In this document: one piece after another, positions 33,065 through 39,562 of the stretch
Layout of the letters: every line of letters begins with the position of its first letter
Position numbering within the stretch: the stretch's first letter is position 1
Assembly: GCA_002393575.1 (NCBI GenBank)
Contig: DGSN01000081.1
Location: forward strand, 1-39,562
Source of the DNA: Prevotellaceae bacterium UBA4361
GTDB taxonomy: Bacteria > Bacteroidota > Bacteroidia > Bacteroidales > Bacteroidaceae
Reading direction: 5' to 3'
Length of the DNA stretch: 39,562 nt
The notes under the pieces: generated by a model
Told to the model about the DNA's origin: nothing
Databases searched by the model: none
What the model saw: the letters and a program-made list of their open reading frames with translations, nothing else
Made by a program: the position numbers and the translations under genes

Positions 33065-35029
33065 ATGAAGAAAATATGGCTTGTTGCATGGGCATTCGGG
33101 TTTACCACGGTTCTGAATGCGCAAACCGTTGTGAGTAGTCCCAACGGTGAACTGAAAGTGGAAATGAACGACGCGAACGGCAAGGCTACCTACAAGGTGG
33201 TGCTGGGCAATGACGTTGTTCTGGATGAATCGCCGCTCGGTCTTGTCACTTCGGCTGCCAATCTCTCCGAGGGCTTGAAGATTGGCAAGGTGTCGGAACC
33301 CAAGGCGGTGAAGGATAGTTACGAACTGAAGAATGCCAAGAAGCGGTACATCAGTGTGGAGGCAACGGAGCAGACTGTCAACCTCACCGACAAGGACGGA
33401 CGTGAGGTGTTGGCTGTGGAATGGCATGTGGATAACGAGAACATTGCCTTCCGCTACATTGTGAAGGAACATGCTCGTCGCCTTTCGGTTTTGGTGACGA
33501 AGGAGGAAACAGGATTCCGTCTGCCAGAGGGAACCACCAGTTTCAATTGTCCTCAGATGGGTTCGCAGAGCGGATTTGCTCGCACGGCTCCAAGCTACGA
33601 AACCAGTTACGAATGGGATGCACCGCTCGGCAAGAACGGTTGGGGCGAAGGCTATGTGTTCCCTGCGTTGTTCAAGGTAGGCTCGAAGGCATGGGTGATG
33701 CTGAGTGAGACAGGAGTGGACGGCTCTTATTGTGCTTCCCACTTGCAGAACGCAGGAGGCAACCTCTATCAGATAGCCTTCCCGAATGCGAAGGAATTTG
33801 GTGGCGTGGGTACCAGCGAACCAGGCATCGCGCTTCCTGCCACACTTCCTTGGCGCACCATCACTGTGGGCAGAACGATGAAGGCGATGGCTGAAACCAC
33901 CATCCAGTGGGACTTGGTGAAGGAGCAATATCCTGCAAGTCAGAACTACAAGTACGGACGTGCCACTTGGAGTTGGATTATCCGTATGGATGCCAGTTGC
34001 AACTTCGATGAGCAGAAGGAATACATCGACTTTGCTGCCAAGATGGGCTACGAGTACGTGCTTGTGGATGCGCTTTGGGACACGAACATCGGTTACGAAG
34101 GCATGGAACGCCTCGCACAGTATGCCAAGAGCAAGGGCGTGGGTCTCTTCCTTTGGTACAACTCCAACGGCTATTGGAACGATGCTCCGCAGGGACCAAA
34201 GGGAAAGATGCACCGACTCATGGACCGCGAAAAGGAAATGGCTTGGTTGCAAAAGACGGGCATCAAGGGACTGAAAATCGACTTCATCGGTTCCGACAAG
34301 CAGCAGACGATGCAGATGTACGAAGACATCCTCTACGATGCCAACAAATACGGTCTCATGATTATTTTCCACGGATGCACCTTGCCTCGCGGATGGGAAC
34401 GCATGTACCCTAACTTCGTGGCAGCAGAGGCAGTCCGTGCCAGCGAGAACTTCTCGTTTGGTCAGGACGAGAACGACCGCGAGGCGCAGAGTGCCACCAT
34501 CCATCCTGTTCTTCGCAATGCCGTAGGAAACATGGACTTCGGTGGCAGTACGCTCAACAAGCACTACAGCAAGGACAATCGTCGCGGTCGCACCCGTCGC
34601 ACGAGCGATGTGTTCGCCTTGGCGACAGCCGTTCTTTTCCAGACACCTGTGCAGAACTTCGCTTTGGCTCCTAACAATCTGGAGGATGCACCTGCCTGGG
34701 CGGTGGATTTCATGAAGTCGGTTCCTGTCACTTGGGAAGATGTGCGCTACATCGACGGCTATCCAGGCAAGTACCTTGTCATGGCACGCAAGAGTCAGGC
34801 TGGAAAATGGTACGTGGCTGCCATCAATGCACAGAAAGAACCGCTCAAGCTGAAGCTCGACCTTTCCTTCCTCGGAAAGGATGGAATGATGCGTGTCTAT
34901 TCCGACAAGGTGATTAGCACAGACGCACAGGGCTGGAACAGCTTCGAGGGTTCCGTGAAGGACATGAAGGTGAAGAAGAACTTCACGATTCTCGTACCAA
35001 AAGATGGTGCTGTGGTAATTGAAAAATGA
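33065..35029 (+). CDS. Glycoside hydrolase family 97, retaining type (alpha-galactosidase-like subgroup)
   Basis: This 654-residue exported enzyme has a signal peptide (residues 1-19, ending LNAQ), an N-terminal beta-sandwich (about 20-290), a central barrel (290-560) and a C-terminal beta domain. The barrel motifs are YKYGRATWSW, GIKGLKIDFIGSDKQ and FHGCTLPRGWERMYPNFVAAEAVRASE (pieces HGCTLPRGWERMYPN and AAEAVRASE). In retaining GH97 enzymes the nucleophile Asp and acid/base Glu sit in these places, so D406 and E455 are the likely pair, unlike the inverting SusB type. GH97 enzymes act on alpha-linked galactosides or glucosides in the periplasm. A -7 box TACCTTTG (33027-33034) lies upstream. 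A CE1-like esterase gene follows on the same strand. Confidence 0.9.
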   Translation: MKKIWLVAWAFGFTTVLNAQTVVSSPNGELKVEMNDANGKATYKVVLGNDVVLDESPLGLVTSAANLSEGLKIGKVSEPKAVKDSYELKNAKKRYISVEATEQTVNLTDKDGREVLAVEWHVDNENIAFRYIVKEHARRLSVLVTKEETGFRLPEGTTSFNCPQMGSQSGFARTAPSYETSYEWDAPLGKNGWGEGYVFPALFKVGSKAWVMLSETGVDGSYCASHLQNAGGNLYQIAFPNAKEFGGVGTSEPGIALPATLPWRTITVGRTMKAMAETTIQWDLVKEQYPASQNYKYGRATWSWIIRMDASCNFDEQKEYIDFAAKMGYEYVLVDALWDTNIGYEGMERLAQYAKSKGVGLFLWYNSNGYWNDAPQGPKGKMHRLMDREKEMAWLQKTGIKGLKIDFIGSDKQQTMQMYEDILYDANKYGLMIIFHGCTLPRGWERMYPNFVAAEAVRASENFSFGQDENDREAQSATIHPVLRNAVGNMDFGGSTLNKHYSKDNRRGRTRRTSDVFALATAVLFQTPVQNFALAPNNLEDAPAWAVDFMKSVPVTWEDVRYIDGYPGKYLVMARKSQAGKWYVAAINAQKEPLKLKLDLSFLGKDGMMRVYSDKVISTDAQGWNSFEGSVKDMKVKKNFTILVPKDGAVVIEK

Positions 35030-35088
35030 CGAATATAAATAACAACGTACTAATATGTTGGGATTATTCTCAACCTCGACATTTTTTT

Positions 35089-35254
35089 AAACCACGAATT
35101 ACTCGAATTTAACGAATTAATTTTCTGTATGATTTAATCAAATTTCACGAACAGAAATGCTGGTTTTTTTTAATTAGAGAAATTCGATAAAAATAATCCA
35201 GAAATTGATTAACGCTGAGTTCAAAATTCGTTTAATTCGTGAAATTCGTGGTTT
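35089..35254. repeat. Imperfect inverted repeat with AATTCG/CGAATT units
   Basis: Arms 35089-35118 and 35225-35254 (beginning AAACCACGAATT and ending AATTCGTGGTTT) pair at most positions. They fill most of the 284-base gap between the GH97 and CE1-like genes. Nothing else is evident there. Confidence 0.6.
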
Positions 35255-35313
35255 CTTTCCTTAATAAAATCCAACCAAGTTATTTTAATGATTATCTAAA
35301 TAACCAACGAAAG

Positions 35314-36450
35314 ATGATGAAAAAGACAATGATTTTGTCTGCTTGCTTGGGACTGTTGTCCTTGGGCATGAGTGCGCAGACGTGGCAAACAGCAGAGAAT
35401 GCTGTGCCAGCTTCCGAGTTTCCAAAAGTGAGTAGCGACCGCCGTGCGCAGTTCTCCCTCAAGGCACCCGATGCCAAAGAGGTGGTGCTCGACATCTGCG
35501 GAAAGAAATATCCGATGACGAAGGATGAGAATGGTGTGTGGACTGCTACCAGCGACCCGCTCGTGGTAGGTTTCCACTATTATTTCTTCTTCGTCGATGG
35601 TGTGCAAATCACCGACCCTGCTTGCGATTCCTACTATGGTTGCGGACGCATGGCAAGCGGCATTGACATTCCAGAAGACCCAGCCGAAGCTGCCTACTAC
35701 ACCTATAACAAGAACATTCCTCACGGACAAGTGCGTGAGTGCTACTATTGGTCAGAAACGGAGCAAGCCACTCGTCGCTGCTATGTTTATACTCCAGCCG
35801 AATACGAAACGAAGACCAAGGCAAAATACCCTGTGCTTTATCTGCAACACGGCATGGGAGAGGACGAACGTGGATGGCACCAGCAGGGCAAGATGGCACA
35901 AATCATGGACAACGCCATTGCCGCTGGTAAGGCAAAACCTATGCTCGTTGTCATGGACTACGGCAACTGCGGCTATTCCTTCGGTGCCAAGCGAGGTGAG
36001 AGCATGGCAGATTTCGGAACCAGTTTCACACGGATTCTGCTCGACGAGACCATCCCGTTCATTGAGAGCCATTTCCGAGTGCTGAATGACCGTGAGCATC
36101 GTGCCATGGCAGGACTCTCTTGGGGAGGAAAGGAAACTTTCGACATCACGCTTGCCAATCTCGACAAGTTTGCCTACATTGGCGCATTCAGCGGTGCGCT
36201 CTTCATGGCAGCAGGGCAGGAAGCCAAAACCATGTATAACGGAGTCTTTGCCGATGCTGCTGCATTCAACAAGAAGGTACACACCCTCTTCCTCGGCACA
36301 GGCTCAGAGGAAAATCTTGGCACTCAAGCTGTGAACGACAAACTCACCGCTGCTGGCATCAAGACACACTACTACGTTTCGGAAGGCACAGCCCACGAAT
36401 GGCTCACATGGCGACGCTGCCTCAATCAGTTCATCCCGCTCATTTTCTAA
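35314..36450 (+). CDS. CE1-like esterase with N-terminal E-set domain (feruloyl/acetyl-xylan esterase type)
   Basis: This 378-residue exported enzyme has a signal peptide (residues 1-21, ending MSAQ), an Ig-like E-set/CBM48-type domain (about 40-105, RAQFSLKAPDAKEVVLDI, GFHYYFFFVDG) and an esterase D-like alpha/beta-hydrolase domain (about 130-378). The oxyanion block is YPVLYLQHGMGED, the nucleophile is S269 in GLSWGG and the histidine is H361 in TAHEW. The acid may be E332 or E333 in GTGSEENL where Asp is more usual (tentative). Family members remove acetyl or feruloyl groups from xylan. I start at 35314, since upstream codons come from repeat DNA. It is convergent with trpS across a strong hairpin. 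Confidence 0.85.
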   Translation: MMKKTMILSACLGLLSLGMSAQTWQTAENAVPASEFPKVSSDRRAQFSLKAPDAKEVVLDICGKKYPMTKDENGVWTATSDPLVVGFHYYFFFVDGVQITDPACDSYYGCGRMASGIDIPEDPAEAAYYTYNKNIPHGQVRECYYWSETEQATRRCYVYTPAEYETKTKAKYPVLYLQHGMGEDERGWHQQGKMAQIMDNAIAAGKAKPMLVVMDYGNCGYSFGAKRGESMADFGTSFTRILLDETIPFIESHFRVLNDREHRAMAGLSWGGKETFDITLANLDKFAYIGAFSGALFMAAGQEAKTMYNGVFADAAAFNKKVHTLFLGTGSEENLGTQAVNDKLTAAGIKTHYYVSEGTAHEWLTWRRCLNQFIPLIF

Positions 36451-36451
36451 G

Positions 36452-36631
36452 GCCTCACCCCCAACCCCTCTCCAAGGGGAGAGGGGAGTAGAGTGATGAA
36501 AATGAGAAATTGAGAATGAAGAATCAAAAAAGAGAAGTGAAAATTCAGTCGGATTTTCACTTCTCTTTTCTATAATAACTATAACCTCTATCTACTCCCC
36601 TCTCCACTTGGAGAGGGGTCGGGGGTGAGGC
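36452..36631. repeat. GC-rich nested inverted repeat between convergent genes
   Basis: Arms 36452-36491 and 36592-36631 (40 bases each, matching at about 38 positions) flank the inner terminator hairpin. The arm sequence (CCTCACCCCCAACCC then CTCTCC) matches the style of the element at 6667-6785. The right arm touches the trpS end. Confidence 0.8.
36528..36569. terminator. Bidirectional terminator between the CE1-like esterase and trpS
   Basis: A perfect 17-bp stem (36528-36544 with 36553-36569) closes an 8-nt loop. A-runs on the left and T-runs on the right give intrinsic terminators on both strands, as expected between convergent genes. Confidence 0.8.
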
Positions 36632-37617
36632 TAAATTCTAAATCCAATAATCTTTCTGACTTCCTTGAGCGTAGCAGAAGCACTTTCGCGAGCCCTTTCT
36701 GCACCCTGACGTGCAATCTTGTCGAGCAGCTCCGTGTTGGCAGAGAATTCCTGAATGCGCTCACGAATTGGGTTCAGCACCTTCACCATGTCCTCAGCCA
36801 GTTGCTTCTTCATGTCTCCGTAGCGAAGCGTGCAATCGTTCCATTTCTCGTCGAAATACTTCACTGTCTCAGCATCGCTCACAATGCTCATCATCTTGAA
36901 GAGGTTCTCAATCACCTCTGGTTTCTCGCTGTTAAGAGCCTGCGGACCGTTGTCTGTCACAGCGCGCATCACCTTCTTGCGCACCACCTTCTCTTCGTCA
37001 CAAAGATAGATGCAGTTGCCGTCGCTCTTGCCCATCTTTCCCGTTCCGTCCAGCCCAGGCACCTTCAGCGCTTCAGCACCGAAGTAGTAGTTCTGTGGCT
37101 CAGGAAACAGCTCCGTCTTATAGATGTTGTTGAAACGACGAGCACACTTGCGAGCTATCTCCATGTTCTGCTCCTGGTCCTTTCCCACAGGCACGTACTT
37201 GGCGCGATGCTGCAAGATGTCGGCAGCCATGAGAGTAGGGTAGGTGAACAAACCTGCATTCACGTTGTCTGGCTGTTGGCGAGCCTTCTCCTTGAAGGTC
37301 GTCACGCGTCCCAGCTCACCCAGATACGTGTTCATATTAAAATAAAGATAAAGCTCCAGCGTCTCAGGCACATCGCTCTGCACGTAGATGGTTGCCTTCT
37401 CAGGGTCAAGACCGCAAGCCAAATATTCAGCAAGGATGGTGCGAGCCGAGTTCTGAATGTTCTCTGGAGTAGGGTGAGTGGTGAGGGAATGCCAGTCGGC
37501 TATGAAAAACAGACAATTATATTCGTATTGCATTTTCACGAAACTTCGCACAGCTCCGTAGTAATTACCAAGGTGTAGGTTTCCCGTTGGGCGAATGCCG
37601 CTAAGTACTGTATCCAC
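36631..37617 (-). CDS. trpS: Tryptophanyl-tRNA synthetase
   Basis: This 328-residue class I aminoacyl-tRNA synthetase charges tRNA-Trp. The HIGH-type motif is in SGIRPTGNLHLGNYYGA (residues 6-22) and the KMSKS-type motif is KMGKS at 194-198. DWHSLTTHP, DVPETLELY and VPVGKDQEQNMEIAR are typical TrpS stretches. Length is normal (about 325-340). It has a good promoter at 37667-37698 and is read alone on the minus strand. Confidence 0.96.
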   Translation of the reverse strand: MDTVLSGIRPTGNLHLGNYYGAVRSFVKMQYEYNCLFFIADWHSLTTHPTPENIQNSARTILAEYLACGLDPEKATIYVQSDVPETLELYLYFNMNTYLGELGRVTTFKEKARQQPDNVNAGLFTYPTLMAADILQHRAKYVPVGKDQEQNMEIARKCARRFNNIYKTELFPEPQNYYFGAEALKVPGLDGTGKMGKSDGNCIYLCDEEKVVRKKVMRAVTDNGPQALNSEKPEVIENLFKMMSIVSDAETVKYFDEKWNDCTLRYGDMKKQLAEDMVKVLNPIRERIQEFSANTELLDKIARQGAERARESASATLKEVRKIIGFRI

Positions 37618-37666
37618 AATAAAACTTTTTTCTGATTAAAAAATTACAATTAACTGAATTTCGTTG

Positions 37667-37698
37667 CAAAGTTAGTGCAAGTTGAGTGAAATACCAAA
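37667..37698 (-). promoter_or_regulatory. Promoter of trpS
   Basis: On the minus strand -33 TTTG (37698-37695), a 20-nt spacer and -7 TAACTTTG (37674-37667) sit about 50 nt before the start codon. Confidence 0.65.
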
Positions 37699-37832
37699 AA
37701 TATTTGCGTATTTCCGAACCGTAGCCCATCTTCGACCTTGTCAACGTTCGTGTAACTTGTGCGAAAAAGCAAATTCCTTTCGTCCTTTTGTCTCCTACTT
37801 TACTCATTGCCCTTTCGAACGCAAAAAAACAA

Positions 37833-37908
37833 CGAACCTTCATTTGCATTCCATCGAACGTTCAATGCTCTCCCAACGAACGCTCAACAAAAGTGAAACG
37901 AACGTTCG
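37833..37908. repeat. 22-bp phased CGAAC array (4 units)
   Basis: CGAAC cores begin at 37833, 37855, 37877 and 37899, exactly 22 bp apart; the second and fourth continue as CGAACGTTC. An out-of-phase CGAACG lies at 37816. This is the fourth locus of the family and lies upstream of trpS. Confidence 0.75.
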
Positions 37909-37969
37909 TCGCTTTATCTATTCGATGAAGTTTCTAATGACAAGTTGAATGCTTTCATATAATTATCAG

Positions 37970-38252
37970 ATTATCTGTATTTGTACCACCAAAAGCCCAA
38001 CGGGCTGATGAGACTACAGGCAGGAGGTGGAGTGAGCGTAGCAAACGGAACTCCTGCTATTGGGACCATTCACTCATCCAAACCCCGACGGGGTGACGGA
38101 CTCTTTCTGCGACAGCTTGTCATCATAATCCGTCACTCCTTCGGAGCTCTGTTAGTGATGTGCCACATAGCAGGAGTTTCGTCCTTTCAGGACTCCACCT
38201 CCTGCCTGTGGTCTTTCGTCCCTTCGGGATTTTGTTGGTACGATTATGGATA
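37970..38252. repeat. About 280-bp imperfect palindrome with embedded mini-hairpins
   Basis: GTACC at 37983 pairs with GGTAC ending at 38241, and the arms match inward for about 110 bases each, including CAGGCAGGAGGTGGAGT with its complement. The flanks ATTATC/GATAAT-like bases extend it. Small hairpins occupy equivalent places in both arms but differ in stem sequence (GCCCAACGGGC against TCCCTTCGGGA; CCCCGACGGGG against CTCCTTCGGAG). It has no coding frame I can support and lies in the 890-base gap before the last gene. Confidence 0.85.
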
Positions 38253-38510
38253 ATCGCAAAAAAATATGGTTGAAAATTTGGTGATTATAATAGAAAAATA
38301 TAATTTTGTGCGGTGTTTCCTCAGGGAAATGCAAAGACATAAAGCTCAATAGTCTCACAATCACCACGTGAAAAAGAGCAACAACTATTATTGGGACTGC
38401 CCTCATCGTATGGGGCGCAGCTTTCCCGTATATAGTTGTGGTTTGTGGTGAACCGTGAGACGTATGGCGAGAGCCTGCGCCTTTTTTATTAACAACTAAA
38501 TACGTTTTTT

Positions 38511-39188
38511 ATGAGGAAGATTATGTTAAATGCAATCTTATTTGTGTTTTCTATTGGCGTTTTTGCACAAAAAGATGTAACTAAGTTTCTTGGAATCCCT
38601 GTGGATGGGACAAAGTCTGAAATGATTCAAAAATTGAAAGCGAAAGGATTTCAATATGATGCTTCTCGTGATTACCTAACAGGTGAATTTAATGGTCATA
38701 GGTCTGAACTTATTGTTGCGACAAACAATAACAAAGTATGGCGAATTATGGTTCGAGACGCTTTCCCATCTAATGAATCAAATATTAAAATTAAATTCAA
38801 CCTTCTTTATCGTCAGTTTGAAAAAAATGAAAAGTATATCCATGTATCATCTGATCAGACGATACCAGACGAAGAGAACATATCACATCAGATGACCATT
38901 TATAATAAACGATATGAAGCATCGTTTTATCAGTTGCCTGTCATTGAAGATTCGTTGGCTTTAGCTGAAGAACTAAGATCTTTAATGTTGACGAAATATA
39001 CGGAAGAACAATTAGCAAATCCAACCGAAGATATTCAGTCAGACATAGTAAATAGTTCAGTGTCTCTCTTTATTGAGAAGTGTTCGAATAAGTCTGTTTG
39101 GTTCATGATTGACAGACAATACAATGATTATTATTTATTGTTGTTTTATGATAATGAGTATAACCACTCGGATGGTGAGGATTTGTAA
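38511..39188 (+). CDS. Small exported protein of unknown function
   Basis: This 225-residue protein has a clear signal peptide (residues 1-19, ending GVFAQ), so it is exported. The mature N-terminus reads KFLGIPVDGTKSEMIQKLKAKGF, a pattern I have a weak memory of in Bacteroidetes exported hypothetical proteins, but I cannot name a family. The rest alternates strands and helices, with a Tyr/Asp-rich C-terminus (YNDYYLLLFYDNEYN). It is AT-rich like the two exported genes at the start of the window. No partner gene is seen on either side; it stands between two repeat clusters. Confidence 0.65.
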   Translation: MRKIMLNAILFVFSIGVFAQKDVTKFLGIPVDGTKSEMIQKLKAKGFQYDASRDYLTGEFNGHRSELIVATNNNKVWRIMVRDAFPSNESNIKIKFNLLYRQFEKNEKYIHVSSDQTIPDEENISHQMTIYNKRYEASFYQLPVIEDSLALAEELRSLMLTKYTEEQLANPTEDIQSDIVNSSVSLFIEKCSNKSVWFMIDRQYNDYYLLLFYDNEYNHSDGEDL

Positions 39189-39387
39189 TAGTCTGAATTT
39201 GATAAAGAAGGTGGCGTATGTATTTTATTAAGAAAATAACATCCCAATCCTTATAACTACAGTATGGTATAAACGAGGTAGAATGTAATGTTTCTTGTGG
39301 AGGAATATGATTATTAGAGTAAAGTTATTGCAATTAATTCAACTTTATAACTAATCTTTCCCATCCCTTGAATAATTGTTGCAGAAA

Positions 39388-39553
39388 GACGCTGAAAGCG
39401 TCACCGCTCAGTAACCGAGGGTGCAAAGCACCCCCGGATTGCTGTGTATCGTCTATATCGACTCTGAAGGAGTCGCCCATCTATTCCCTGTTTTGGGGCA
39501 CTCTTTCAGAGTGCATCTTGCTTGCACGCACACCTCCGCAGGTCGTTCCGACC
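39388..39553. repeat. Cluster of short hairpins at the window end
   Basis: Five small palindromes follow one another: GACGCTGAAAGCGTC (39388-39402), GGGTGCAAAGCACCC (39419-39433), GACTCTGAAGGAGTC (39460-39474), GCACTCTTTCAGAGTGC (39498-39514) and GGTCGTTCCGACC (39541-39553). Stems are 5-7 bp with 3-5-nt loops, and starts are 31-43 bp apart. The cluster runs to the window edge and is probably incomplete. The stretch 39189-39387 shows no gene. Confidence 0.8.
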
Positions 39554-39562
39554 TACGGTTAC

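Noticed and set aside
33026..34564. 512-codon minus-strand frame opposite the GH97 gene
   Set aside because: The plus strand encodes catalytic GH97 motifs over the whole span; the antisense product is His/Leu/Val-rich with no family features.
37981..38253. 90-codon plus-strand frame across the long palindrome
   Set aside because: It is explained by the inverted repeat; the product has no protein-like features.

Overview
This window comes from a Bacteroidales genome, most like Prevotella or a close relative. The evidence is the Bacteroidetes-type promoters (-7 box TAnnTTTG, in places with a TTTG -33 box 19-20 nt upstream), a GH97 alpha-glucosidase-type enzyme, CE7 and CE1 carbohydrate esterases, a secreted protein with the glycine-rich C-terminal tail common in Prevotella exported proteins, and a fused NapH/NapG-like polyferredoxin beside a minimal TatA/TatC system. 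No rRNA, tRNA, CRISPR array or transposase gene was recognised.

Layout. 1-1.7 kb: two AT-rich small exported proteins (minus strand). 1.7-6.5 kb: S9 prolyl-oligopeptidase-family peptidase, an exported protein with a sorting-like tail, and an MscS channel (all minus). 6.8-8.1 kb: CE7-type acetyl esterase (plus). 8.4-16.4 kb: an AT-rich accessory island, all on the plus strand, holding a WYL-domain regulator, an unknown 239-residue protein, a 1010-residue beta-propeller-like protein and a complete retron (structured ncRNA, reverse transcriptase, HEPN-like effector). 16.9-26.0 kb: a porin, a sodium/solute symporter, then a cluster for aromatic 2-oxo-acid metabolism (omega-amidase-like nitrilase, IorA, IorB, aminotransferase, phenylacetate-CoA ligase, ACT-domain protein). 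26.5-31.2 kb: a minus-strand set reading tatA, tatC, polyferredoxin, Tat-type aldo/keto reductase with ferredoxin tail, ECF S component. 31.7-37.6 kb: fucose-isomerase-like protein (minus), GH97 enzyme and CE1-like esterase (plus), and trpS (minus). 38.5-39.2 kb: a small exported protein. The window ends in a hairpin-repeat cluster.

Most notable observations. (1) The retron is supported by a 14-bp a1/a2 stem enclosing 201 nt, a TAGC priming site, the NAxxH, YADD and VTG motifs of retron reverse transcriptases, and a HEPN-like Rx4H effector one base downstream. (2) Three promoters in the island (WYL gene, beta-propeller gene, retron) share the same composite site, CGAAC-N5-GTTCG (one mismatch in the retron copy), then exactly 11 nt, then TATCTTTG. 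This suggests one WYL-controlled defence regulon that joins the retron to an uncharacterised module. (3) Four intergenic arrays of a 10-bp CGA-N4-TCG palindrome repeat at exactly 22 bp, with differing cores. (4) Several other intergenic repeat families occur: a 26-bp GGCGG hairpin array, heptamer arrays (one inside a coding frame), a 280-bp palindrome whose embedded mini-hairpins covary between arms, and an ATTTGTTGAC repeat that encodes the C-termini of both TatA and TatC.

All functional calls rest on reading motifs by eye. No database search was possible.
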